A stretch of DNA of 64,000 nt from Neomegalonema perideroedes DSM 15528 (lineage in GTDB: Bacteria > Pseudomonadota > Alphaproteobacteria > Rhodobacterales > Rhodobacteraceae): positions 630,510 to 694,509 of the forward strand of contig NZ_KB893653.1 in assembly GCF_000374145.1 (NCBI RefSeq), written 5' to 3'. The notes under the pieces were generated by a model. The model made no database searches. It had not been told where the DNA came from and worked only from the letters and a program-made list of their open reading frames with translations. The translations under genes were made by a program, and so were the position numbers. Positions 51,827 through 59,692 of the stretch are shown one piece after another. Every line of letters starts with the position of its first letter. The stretch's first letter is position 1.

Positions 51827-53206
51827 ATGGCCAAAGCCTCGGCGCGCTATGTTTGTCAGAGCTGCGGCGCGGTCTTTCCGCGCTGGGCGGGGCGCTGCGA
51901 CGCCTGCGGCGGCTGGAACACCATCGCCGAAGAGGCGGGGCTCTCGACCGCCGGGCCTGAGGGCAAGTCCCTCGGCGCGAAGAAGGGCCGCAAGACGGCG
52001 CTTCTGCCTCTGGCGGGCGAGGAGGCGGCGCCGCCCCGGCTCTCCAGCGGGGTGGGGGAGTTCGACCGCGCCCTCGGCGGAGGTCTGGCTCAGGGCTCGG
52101 CGGTGCTGCTCGGCGGAGATCCGGGCATCGGCAAATCCACGCTCATGCTTCAGGCCATGGCCGGATGGGCGCGCAACGGCGCCAAGACCATCTACGTCTC
52201 GGGCGAAGAGGCCGCCGCGCAGATCCGCATGCGGGCGGCGCGGCTCGGAGTCGCGGATTCGCCGCTGATGCTCGCCACGGAGACCAATCTCCGCGACATC
52301 CTCACCACGCTGGACGCCGAAAAGCCCGCCGTGGCGGCCATCGATTCCATTCAAACCCTCTGGGCGGATCACGTCGAGAGCGCGCCGGGCTCGGTGGCGC
52401 AATTGCGGGCGGCGGTGCATGAATTGGTCAGCTTCGCCAAGCGCCGCGAGGTCGCCTTGCTGCTGGTGGGCCATGTGACCAAGGAAGGCCAGATCGCCGG
52501 ACCCCGCGTGGTCGAGCATATGGTCGACACGGTGCTCTATTTCGAAGGCGAGCGCGGCCACCAATTCCGCATTCTGCGGGCGGTGAAGAATCGTTTCGGC
52601 CCCGCCGACGAGATCGGCGTCTTCGAGATGACCGGGGCGGGGCTTTCGGAGGTGCGCAATCCTTCGGCGCTCTTCCTCGGCGACCGCGAGAAGCGCGCGC
52701 CGGGCGCGGCGGTCTTCGCGGGAATCGAGGGCACGCGGCCGGTTCTGGTCGAGATTCAGGCTCTGGTGGCGCCCTCTTCGCTCGGCACCCCGAGGCGCGC
52801 GGCGGTGGGCTGCGATTCGGCGCGTCTGGCGATGATCCTCGCGGTGCTGGAGGCCCGTTGCGGAGTCTCCTTCGGCGCGCAGGACATCTACGTCGCGGTT
52901 TCGGGCGGGCTGAAGGTCACCGAACCGGCGGCGGATCTCGCCATAGCGGCGGCGCTGCTGTCGAGCTGGCGCGATAAATCCACCCCCGCCGAGGCCGCCT
53001 TCTTCGGCGAGGTGAGCCTGTCGGGGGCTTTGCGGCCCGCGCCTCAGGCCGACGCCCGCATCAAAGAGGCCGAAAAGCTCGGCTTCACGCGGATCCTCGC
53101 GCCGGATAAGACCAAGCCTCTCGCGGGCGGGACGGCGCGTCTCGATCTGCTGGAGACCCTCGACGATCTGGTGAACCGTTTCGGGAGGCCCCCCGGCCAT
53201 GAGTGA
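51827..53206 (+). CDS. radA: DNA repair protein RadA
   Basis: A 459-residue RecA-like ATPase for processing recombination intermediates. N-terminal C4 zinc finger CQSCGAVFPRWAGRCDACGG (about 9-28), Walker A GGDPGIGKSTLML (about 95-107), the RadA motif VKNRFGPADEIGVFEM (about 255-270) and a Lon-like C-terminal domain (ALVAPSSLGTPRR; DIYVAVSGGLKVTEPAADLA). Length is normal. ATG start directly after the preceding stop. It overlaps the DUF1244 gene by eight bases. Confidence 0.96.
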   Translation: MAKASARYVCQSCGAVFPRWAGRCDACGGWNTIAEEAGLSTAGPEGKSLGAKKGRKTALLPLAGEEAAPPRLSSGVGEFDRALGGGLAQGSAVLLGGDPGIGKSTLMLQAMAGWARNGAKTIYVSGEEAAAQIRMRAARLGVADSPLMLATETNLRDILTTLDAEKPAVAAIDSIQTLWADHVESAPGSVAQLRAAVHELVSFAKRREVALLLVGHVTKEGQIAGPRVVEHMVDTVLYFEGERGHQFRILRAVKNRFGPADEIGVFEMTGAGLSEVRNPSALFLGDREKRAPGAAVFAGIEGTRPVLVEIQALVAPSSLGTPRRAAVGCDSARLAMILAVLEARCGVSFGAQDIYVAVSGGLKVTEPAADLAIAAALLSSWRDKSTPAEAAFFGEVSLSGALRPAPQADARIKEAEKLGFTRILAPDKTKPLAGGTARLDLLETLDDLVNRFGRPPGHE

Positions 53207-53507
53207 GCAAGACGAGAACCTCCGCCGCGATCTGGACGCGGCGGCCTTTCGGCGCCTGCTGGCCCATCTGGCGGCGCATCCCGAGGTCCAGAACATCGAG
53301 ATGATGAATCTGGCGGGCTTCTGCCGCAATTGCCTCGCCAATTGGCGCCAGGAGGCGGCGGCGGAGCGCGGAATCTCCATGACCAAGGACGAAGCCCGCG
53401 CCGAGGTCTACGGCATGCCTTACGAAGATTGGCGCAAGCTCCATCAGCGCGAAGCCTCGCCCGAGGCTCAGGCGGCCTTCGCGGCGCGCGAGAAGCCGCC
53501 GTCATGA
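53199..53507 (+). CDS. DUF1244 family protein
   Basis: A 102-residue protein with the family pattern FRRLLAHLAAHPEVQNIEMM, NLAGFCRNCLANWRQEAA, then MTKDEARAEVYGMPYEDWRK. A small cytosolic helical protein of unknown function, common in Proteobacteria. It has a Cys pair (about 45 and 48) that could bind metal. It overlaps radA upstream and the amidase downstream, so the three are translationally coupled. Confidence 0.92.
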   Translation: MSEQDENLRRDLDAAAFRRLLAHLAAHPEVQNIEMMNLAGFCRNCLANWRQEAAAERGISMTKDEARAEVYGMPYEDWRKLHQREASPEAQAAFAAREKPPS

Positions 53508-54310
53508 TGCGGATCGGCAAGCCTCTGGCGCATCCTTCGCCGAATCACGGTCCGCGCCGGGGAGTCTCCGCGCCGGATTGCGTGATCCTCCATTACACCG
53601 ACATGCTCTGTCCCGAGGCCGCTCTGGCGCGGCTTTGCGATCCGGCGGCGGAGGTCTCGGCTCATCACCTCATCGCCGAGGACGGGCGGATCTGGAGCCT
53701 CGTCCCCGAGACGGAGCGCGCCTGGCATGCGGGCCTCAGCTGCTGGGGCGGCGAGCGCGACATGAACAGCCGTTCTGTCGGAATCGAGCTGGCCAATCCC
53801 GGCCACGGCAATGGCCATGCGCCTTTTCCCGCGCCTCAGATGCGCGCCCTTGAGGAGCTGCTGCGGGAGATCCTCGCGCGCTGGTCCATCCCGCCCGAGC
53901 GCGTGCTGGCCCATTCCGACATCGCGCCGCATCGCAAGCAGGATCCCGGCCCCCGCTTCGACTGGCGGGCTCTGGCGCTGCATGGCTTGTCGGTCTGGCC
54001 CGAGGCTGCGGAGCCGCGCGGAGCGGGCGAAATCCTCGCCGATCCGGGGGAGATCCTGCCTTTCGCGGCCCTCTTCGGATATGACTTCGCCGGATGCGGA
54101 CGAGAATCGGGCGGCGATTTGGGCCGCGATGGGCGAAGCCCTTCGGATTTGGGCGCGCATGGGACGCAAGCCCGGATTTCGGAGATTCTGCGCGCCGTGA
54201 GGCTGCGGTTCCGTCCGCAATCGCCCTGCGAGGCCCTCGATTCGCCCGCAGACGCCCGCGATCTCGCGATTCTGGAGGAATTGGCCCGTCGCTGGCCCTG
54301 CGCGTCTTGA
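53504..54310 (+). CDS. N-acetylmuramoyl-L-alanine amidase (AmpD/AmiD type)
   Basis: 268 residues from the ATG at 53504. A zinc amidase of the Amidase_2 fold that cleaves the muramic acid-L-Ala bond in anhydro-muropeptide recycling or wall turnover. Zinc ligands and catalytic residues: DCVILHYTDM (His near 31), VSAHHLIAEDGRIW, and VLAHSDIAPHRKQDPGPRFD (about 134-153). No signal peptide, so more AmpD-like. The stretch after FGYDF (about 54095-54180, residues 198-225) is Gly/Ser/Asp-rich and unlike the family, whereas the +1 frame reads a plausible helix there. The final RAVRLRFRP is normal again. A pair of compensating frameshifts or an insertion is possible. Confidence 0.88.
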   Translation: MMRIGKPLAHPSPNHGPRRGVSAPDCVILHYTDMLCPEAALARLCDPAAEVSAHHLIAEDGRIWSLVPETERAWHAGLSCWGGERDMNSRSVGIELANPGHGNGHAPFPAPQMRALEELLREILARWSIPPERVLAHSDIAPHRKQDPGPRFDWRALALHGLSVWPEAAEPRGAGEILADPGEILPFAALFGYDFAGCGRESGGDLGRDGRSPSDLGAHGTQARISEILRAVRLRFRPQSPCEALDSPADARDLAILEELARRWPCAS

Positions 54311-54342
54311 CCGCCCTCGCCGCGAAGCTTACCACATGCGCC

Positions 54343-54763
54343 GGATCGGAAGGCTGGACGGCCGCGCTCCGCGGCTCGCTCGCGGATCGAGGAAAGTCCG
54401 GGCTTCATGAGGATGCGGCGCCGGATAACGTCCGGCGGGCGAGGCCGCCCGAAAGGGCGGAGAAGCTCAGGGAAAGCGCCACAGAGAACGAGACCGCTCC
54501 AGTTCGCTGGAGCAAGGGTGAAACGGTGGGGTAAGAGCCCACCGCCCCGGCGGAAACGTCGGGGGCATGGCAAGCCCCGCCGGAAGCAAGGTCGAATAGG
54601 GGCGGCCGGCGCGGAGCCTTCGGGCTCGCGCGCGAGGGCTGATCCTCAGCCCAGCCGCCCGGGTGGACCGCGCGAGGCGCCGAGCGATCGGCGTCCCAGA
54701 GGAATGGCCGTCGCCGCGATTTCGGTCGCGGGCACAGAACCCGGCTTACAGGCCTTTCGATCC
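54343..54763 (+). ncRNA. rnpB: RNase P RNA, bacterial class A
   Basis: The catalytic RNA that trims tRNA 5' ends. Hallmark blocks: GAGGAAAGTCCGGGCT (starting about 54389, part of P4), AGGGTGAAACGGTGGGGTAA followed by GAGCCCACCGC (about 54517-54547), and ACAGAACCCGGCTTACAGGC (about 54734-54753). P1 is formed by GGATCGGAAGGC (54343-54354) and GCCTTTCGATCC (54752-54763), which sets the ends. About 421 nt, normal for alphaproteobacteria. It lies between the amidase gene and the mra region. Confidence 0.96.
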
Positions 54764-55025
54764 GTCTCTCTTCCAGCTTTACGGGCCGGCGCGCGGGGAT
54801 TCGCGCCCAATCGGCCCCGCTTACGCCTTTCGAACAGGAGAGGGAGGCGTCGATTCGGAAAATGTTCCGTATTCGTCTGATTTGTTCTCTGAATATTCGC
54901 GTATTTCCGGGGCGGAAAATCAAAGTCATTCCGGATCAAAGCGGGAGATCCGTCAATTTCCTACGGGCGTTTTCCAGCTAAAAACAGGAAGGTTGTTTTT
55001 TTGTTCTTTAACCTTTGGGGAATTG

Positions 55026-55046
55026 TCCCATAAATTCCCATGCCCA
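55026..55046 (-). promoter_or_regulatory. candidate MraZ boxes
   Basis: Read on the minus strand, TGGGN pentamers occur at 55040-55036 and 55030-55026, separated by exactly 5 nt, and another at 55046-55042. Two more (55061-55057 and 55072-55068) lie inside the promoter. E. coli MraZ binds direct TGGGN repeats with 5-nt spacers upstream of mraZ, so autoregulation fits. Confidence 0.5.
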
Positions 55047-55051
55047 TCACA

Positions 55052-55080
55052 TTGACACCCACGCCAAGCCCATGCTAGTC
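55052..55080 (+). promoter_or_regulatory. candidate mra (dcw) promoter
   Basis: TTGACA, a perfect -35, at 55052-55057. GCTAGT at 55074-55079 is a weak -10 after 16 bp. It lies within the CCCA cluster, as expected for an MraZ-controlled promoter. Start would be near 55086, giving a leader of about 275 nt. Confidence 0.45.
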
Positions 55081-55092
55081 CCTTGGTTAAGA

Positions 55093-55168
55093 CGAAGAGC
55101 GCCGCGCAGAGCTGAAAAAAGTCGGATTGAGGCAGGTTTCAAACTAAACGCCCGCGCGACGCTCTTCG
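55093..55168 (+). promoter_or_regulatory. long-range hairpin at the 5' end of the mraZ leader
   Basis: CGAAGAGCGCCGCGC (55093-55107) pairs with GCGCGACGCTCTTCG (55154-55168) in 14 of 15 positions, with a 46-nt AT-richer loop. It begins within about ten bases of the predicted transcription start. No known riboswitch recognised. Confidence 0.5.
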
Positions 55169-55361
55169 ACTCCTCTGAAAGCGCTGGAACCGGGTCAGGG
55201 GCCATGCGCTTTAGAGGTCGTTCCCGAAACCCCTCCGGAGTTTCGTGGAATCGCCGTCGCCGAGCGGGCTGAAAGCAAGGCGCGCGAGGCGGCATCAAGG
55301 CTTTCGTTCCTTGGGCGTTTGGGCGAGCTGGGGCGGAAGCGCGCGACGGACGGGAGCAGAC

Positions 55362-55847
55362 ATGGCGCTGTTTCTCTCCAAAAGTCTGCATAAGATCGAT
55401 AAAAAGGGCCGCGTCTCCATACCCGCGCCCTTCCGGGCCGCTTTGGGCGCGGAGATTTCGCAGGGTCTGGCGCTTTCGGCCTCTCTGCGCGAGGATCCTT
55501 GCGTCGAGGGCGGGCCGATGTCCCGCATCGAGGGCTTCCACGAGCAGCTCGCCAAGCTCGATCCCCACAGCGACGAATATTTCGCCCTCGCCAGCGTGCT
55601 GCTGGCCGACATGCGCGTGGTGCCTTTCGATCCCGAGGGCCGCGTGCCTTTGCCCGAAGAGTTCATAGCGTTGGCTCTCCTTAAGGACGAGGCGCTTTTC
55701 GCAGGACTTGGCGGATACTTCCAGATATGGAATCCGGCCGTTTACGAAGAAAAGCGCGCCGATTCCCGCCGTCTGGCCCGCGCCAGCGCGCATTTGCTGG
55801 GGCGTCCGCCGGGGCCGCGTCTGGTCCGCTCGTCCGAAGGAGATTGA
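55362..55847 (+). CDS. mraZ: transcriptional regulator MraZ
   Basis: A 161-residue protein with two SpoVT/AbrB-like halves: KIDKKGRVSIPAPFRAAL (about 11-28) and FDPEGRVPLPEEFIAL (about 88-103). MraZ forms a ring and represses the division/wall cluster. The ATG at 55362 follows CGGGAG; earlier in-frame codons are not coding-like. First gene of the dcw cluster, six bases before rsmH. A candidate operator lies about 320 bases upstream. Confidence 0.95.
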   Translation: MALFLSKSLHKIDKKGRVSIPAPFRAALGAEISQGLALSASLREDPCVEGGPMSRIEGFHEQLAKLDPHSDEYFALASVLLADMRVVPFDPEGRVPLPEEFIALALLKDEALFAGLGGYFQIWNPAVYEEKRADSRRLARASAHLLGRPPGPRLVRSSEGD

Positions 55848-55853
55848 GCCTCC

Positions 55854-56951
55854 ATGACTTCCTCAAGCCTCGCCGATCTGGAGGCCGCTCAGGCGCGGGA
55901 GGCGCTTGAAGCCGCCCGGCTCCGGCATGATCCGGTCCTGCTGACGGAGGTTCTGGCCGCTTTGGCGCCGCGCGCGGGCGCGCGCCTGCTGGACGGCACC
56001 TTCGGCGCCGGAGGCTACGCCCGCGCCTTGCTCGAAGCCGCCGATTGCCGGGTGTTGGGCGTGGACCGGGATCCCTCGGCTCTGGCGGCGGGACGGCTCT
56101 GGGCGTCGCTCTACGGGGGGCGTCTGGTTCTGGCCGAAGGGCGCTTCGGAGATCTCGACGAGATCGCGGCGGCGGAGGGCTTCGCGCCGCTCGACGGGAT
56201 CGCCCTCGACATCGGCGTCTCCTCCATGCAGATCGATCAGGCGGAGCGCGGCTTCTCCTTCATGCGCGACGGCCCGCTGGACATGCGCATGGGCGCAGAC
56301 GGGCCCTCCGCCGCCGAGGTGGTGGCCGAGGCCTCCGAGGAGGAATTGGCCGACATCTTTTATCATTACGGCGAGGAGCGCCGGTCCCGGGGGATCGCGC
56401 GGGCGGTGGTCAAGGCGCGGGGCGAGGCGCCCATCCTGACCACGGCGCGTCTGGCCGAGATCCTCGCCGCCGCCCAGCCGCGCCCCAAGCCCTATGAGCC
56501 CCATCCGGCGACGCGCTGCTTTCAGGCTCTGCGGATCCATGTGAACGACGAGCTGGGAGAATTGGCGCGGGGCCTCGCCGCCGCCGAGCGCGTCCTCGCG
56601 CCGGGGGGGATTCTGGCCGTCGTGACCTTTCACTCCTTAGAGGACCGGATGGTCAAACGCTTCCTCCAGACCCGCGCCGAAGGCGCCGCGCGGCCCTCGC
56701 GCCATACGCCCGCCGCTCTGGGCGGAGAGGACGCCGAGGCCGCGAGCTTCGAGCTTCTGAACCGCAAGCCGGTCGTCGCCTCCGATGAGGAGACCGCCCG
56801 CAATCCCCGGGCGCGCTCGGCGAAGCTGCGGGCGGCGCGGCGGACTTCGGCGCCGGCGCGGCCCTATGATCCGCGCGAGGGCGCTTTGCCGATCCTGACT
56901 TCGGAAGGCGGACCCCGCGCGCGCAAGGCTTCGGGCGGGAGGCGCGGATGA
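55854..56951 (+). CDS. rsmH: 16S rRNA (cytosine1402-N4)-methyltransferase
   Basis: A 365-residue methyltransferase for C1402 in the 30S decoding centre. Conserved [13 protein letters not shown] near residue 24, SAM motif [16 protein letters not shown] (about 45-60), [33 protein letters not shown] and the C-terminal [14 protein letters not shown] are present. A Lys/Arg-rich tail follows. Four-base overlap with the ftsL-like gene (ATGA). Confidence 0.97.
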   Translation: MTSSSLADLEAAQAREALEAARLRHDPVLLTEVLAALAPRAGARLLDGTFGAGGYARALLEAADCRVLGVDRDPSALAAGRLWASLYGGRLVLAEGRFGDLDEIAAAEGFAPLDGIALDIGVSSMQIDQAERGFSFMRDGPLDMRMGADGPSAAEVVAEASEEELADIFYHYGEERRSRGIARAVVKARGEAPILTTARLAEILAAAQPRPKPYEPHPATRCFQALRIHVNDELGELARGLAAAERVLAPGGILAVVTFHSLEDRMVKRFLQTRAEGAARPSRHTPAALGGEDAEAASFELLNRKPVVASDEETARNPRARSAKLRAARRTSAPARPYDPREGALPILTSEGGPRARKASGGRRG

Positions 56952-57871
56952 GACGGGCTTTGACTCTGGTTTCGGCTCTGGCGCTGATGCTGGCCGCGAG
57001 CTACGCCCATCGGGTGAAGATCGAGACGCGCGAGCTTGAAAAGCGCGTCGGGGCGATGACCGCCGAGGTGAAGAAGCGCCGGGCCGCCGTGGCCACGCTC
57101 AACGCCGAATGGGCTTATCTCAACCGCCCTGAGCGGCTGCTGCGTCTGGCGGCGGTCTATGGCGAGGAGATGGAGCTGAAGCCCCGCCGCCCGGACGCCT
57201 TCGCGCGTCTGGACGAAATCCCGATTCCCGGCGGACGCCTGATCTCGCGCGCGCCGACGCCTCTGGATCTCTCGGATCTCGACGCGCCGATCATGGGCGC
57301 GCTGAATCCGGAGGCCGCCGCGCCCGCCGTCGAGGCCCCCCCCGCCGAGCCCGCCTTCCCCGAATATGAAGAGGTCGCGACCGAGCCGGAATTCGTCGGC
57401 GAAGGGGTGGGGGAGGCTTGGGCCGAGGGCGCGCTCGATCCCTACGCCGCCGCGCTGGTGGAGAGCCAGCCTTTGCCGCCCCCTTCGCGCAGCGGTCCGG
57501 TGGCGGGGGCGGCGCCTCAGGCCGCGCCTTTCGCGCAGACGCCGGGGATTCAGATTCCGGCCGCGCCTCCGGGATACGCCCCGCAGCCCGGCGCGGGCTT
57601 CTCGCCGACGCCCGCCTTTTACGCGCCCGCGCCCGCCACGGCCCCCGCCTCGCCGACCGGCTACGCCTTGCCGCCGGGCGCCGTGGTCGTTCCGGCGCCG
57701 GGAGGGACGCCCGCCGCCTATCCGTCAGCGCCCGCCGGATTCGCCGCGCCCGCGCCGTATAACGGATCCGCTCCGACGCTCGCCCCGGCCGCGATGAGCG
57801 CCCCGCAGCCTGTCTTCGCGCCCAATCCGGCGCCGCCGCCCCGGATCGAGATTTGGGAGCCTTTGCCATGA
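56948..57871 (+). CDS. ftsL: FtsL-like division protein with a long Pro/Ala-rich extension
   Basis: 307 residues. The first ~115 fit FtsL: one N-terminal membrane helix ([17 protein letters not shown]), a short coiled coil ([20 protein letters not shown], about 26-45), and the [18 protein letters not shown] segment typical of alphaproteobacterial FtsL. Position between rsmH and ftsI confirms it. FtsL is normally about 100-130 residues; here a ~190-residue periplasmic extension rich in Ala, Pro, Tyr and Gly follows. The stop overlaps the start of ftsI, so there is no sign of a fused gene. Confidence 0.87.
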   Translation: MRRALTLVSALALMLAASYAHRVKIETRELEKRVGAMTAEVKKRRAAVATLNAEWAYLNRPERLLRLAAVYGEEMELKPRRPDAFARLDEIPIPGGRLISRAPTPLDLSDLDAPIMGALNPEAAAPAVEAPPAEPAFPEYEEVATEPEFVGEGVGEAWAEGALDPYAAALVESQPLPPPSRSGPVAGAAPQAAPFAQTPGIQIPAAPPGYAPQPGAGFSPTPAFYAPAPATAPASPTGYALPPGAVVVPAPGGTPAAYPSAPAGFAAPAPYNGSAPTLAPAAMSAPQPVFAPNPAPPPRIEIWEPLP

Positions 57872-59682
57872 ATCGCCTCTTCGAGGAGAATCCCTTCGGC
57901 GCGCCGGATCCCGATTTCCGGCCTCCGGTCGCCGAACAGCCCGCGCCGCGCCGCAAGCCCCGGCGCGGCCCGAGCCGCTCCGCCTTGCTGATGGGCGCCT
58001 TCGTCGGCGGCTTTCTGCTGCTCGGCGGACGCATGGCCATGGTGGCCTGGCCCGAGGACGGCGCGGCTCAGGCTTCTCCGGCGGCGACCGGCTCGGGCGG
58101 CGGCGGCGCGAGCGTTCTGGCTCAGGCGGCGGCGCGGGACGAGCTGCTGCCCCGGCTGCGCGCCGATCTTCAGGACCGCGCGGGCCGCATCCTCGCGACC
58201 TCCCTGCCGATCTACGACATCTACGCCGACCGCGCCCGCATCCTCGATCCGACGGAGACCGCCACCCGCCTCGCCGAGGCGGCCAAGACCGATCCCATCG
58301 CGCTGCAGCAGCGTCTGACTCAATCGCCGCGCGGCACGATCACCATCATGCGCTCGGCCACGCCCGCGCAGCTTCAGCAGATCCACGACATGGGCCTGCC
58401 GGGAGTCTACGGCGCGGGGCGCCTGACGCGCTTTTATCCCGAGGGGCGTCTGGCGGCGCATATCCTCGGGGGCGTGAACGCCGAACAGCGCGGCGTCAGC
58501 GGCGTGGAGGCGGGGCTCGACGCCTATATCCGCGACCCGGCGCAGGTGGACAAACCCATCCCCCTCTCCATCGACGTGCGGGTGCAGGCGGGGCTGGAAT
58601 CGGCTCTGCGCGAGGCCCGGGCGCGCTTCGCGGCCTATGGCGCGGCGGGAGTCATCATGGACGCCCGCACCGGCGAGATCATCGCCATGGCCTCCATCCC
58701 CGATTTCGACCCGAACCACCGCCCTTCGCCCCTCGCGCTGAAGCCCGACGAGGACAGCGCCCTCGATCCGCTCTTCGACCGCGCGGCTCAGGGCTCTTAT
58801 GAGATGGGTTCGGTCTTCAAGATCTTCACCGCCGCCGCCGCTCTGGAGAGCGGCATGGTGGATCTCTCGACCATCCTCGACGCGCGCAATCCGATCTACC
58901 GGGCCGGGCACCGCATCACCGACTACCGCGGCCCCAACCGCATGGTGACGCTCACCGAGGGCGTGATGTTCAGCTCGAACCTCGCGCTGGGGCGTCTGGC
59001 CACGCTGATCGGCCATGAGCATATGTCGGAGTTCCTGCGCAAGCTCGGCTTCTACGAGCGCGTTCCGCTGCAATATCCGCAGGGCGTGCTCGCCATGCCC
59101 CAGACCCCCCGCAACTGGGGGCCTCTGGAGCTGATCACGGTGGGCTACGGCCATGGAATTTCGGTCTCGCCGCTGCATGTGGCGGCGGCCACGGCGACGC
59201 TGGTCAACGGCGGATGCCGCGTGCGCGCGACCCTCGTGCGTCTGGACGCGCCGCCGCCCTGCGAGCGGGTGGTGAATCCCGAGGTCTCGGTGGCGGCGCG
59301 CGGGCTGATGCGTCTGGTGGTGCAATACACCACCGGGCGCAACGCCGAGGTCAAAGGCTATGAGATGGGCGGCAAGACCGGCACCGCGCTCAAGGCGGTG
59401 AAGGGCGGCTACAGCCAGCGCGAGCGCATCGCGAACTTCCTGACCATCTTCCCCGCCCATGAGCCCAAATACGTCGCCATCGTCAGCCTCGACGACCCGA
59501 AGGTCATCGAGGGCAAGGAGCGCAACCTCTCGCCGACGGCGGGCCGGACCGCCGCTCCGGCCATGAAGGACGTGATCGAGCGCGTCGCGCCTTTGCTCGG
59601 GCTGGCGCCCGACGTCGCGGGCGAATGGAAGGCGGAGCAGATCGTGGGCGCCCGCTTCGGCGGCCTGAAATACCGGCCTTGA
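57868..59682 (+). CDS. ftsI: peptidoglycan transpeptidase FtsI (PBP3)
   Basis: 604 residues from the ATG at 57868, overlapping the ftsL stop. A septal transpeptidase. It has a cytoplasmic basic N-terminus, one membrane helix (about 39-60), a pedestal domain (DRAGRILATSLPIYDIYADR), then the transpeptidase with active-site SVFK (in GSYEMGSVFKIF, about 316), SSN (in MFSSNLALG) and KTGT (in MGGKTGTALK, about 504). All three motifs are intact. Confidence 0.96.
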   Translation: MNRLFEENPFGAPDPDFRPPVAEQPAPRRKPRRGPSRSALLMGAFVGGFLLLGGRMAMVAWPEDGAAQASPAATGSGGGGASVLAQAAARDELLPRLRADLQDRAGRILATSLPIYDIYADRARILDPTETATRLAEAAKTDPIALQQRLTQSPRGTITIMRSATPAQLQQIHDMGLPGVYGAGRLTRFYPEGRLAAHILGGVNAEQRGVSGVEAGLDAYIRDPAQVDKPIPLSIDVRVQAGLESALREARARFAAYGAAGVIMDARTGEIIAMASIPDFDPNHRPSPLALKPDEDSALDPLFDRAAQGSYEMGSVFKIFTAAAALESGMVDLSTILDARNPIYRAGHRITDYRGPNRMVTLTEGVMFSSNLALGRLATLIGHEHMSEFLRKLGFYERVPLQYPQGVLAMPQTPRNWGPLELITVGYGHGISVSPLHVAAATATLVNGGCRVRATLVRLDAPPPCERVVNPEVSVAARGLMRLVVQYTTGRNAEVKGYEMGGKTGTALKAVKGGYSQRERIANFLTIFPAHEPKYVAIVSLDDPKVIEGKERNLSPTAGRTAAPAMKDVIERVAPLLGLAPDVAGEWKAEQIVGARFGGLKYRP

Positions 59683-59692
59683 GGAGCGCGGC

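Larger units (their letters stand above)
54764..55361. other. 598-bp region between rnpB and mraZ
   Basis: No gene. 54830-55050 is markedly AT-rich for this genome and includes a T7 run near 54995. It leads into a cluster of CCCA pentamers, a TTGACA promoter and a long-range hairpin, described separately. The open frames crossing it in both directions have no family resemblance. The ~280-nt stretch from the predicted start site to mraZ is an unusually long leader. Confidence 0.6.
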
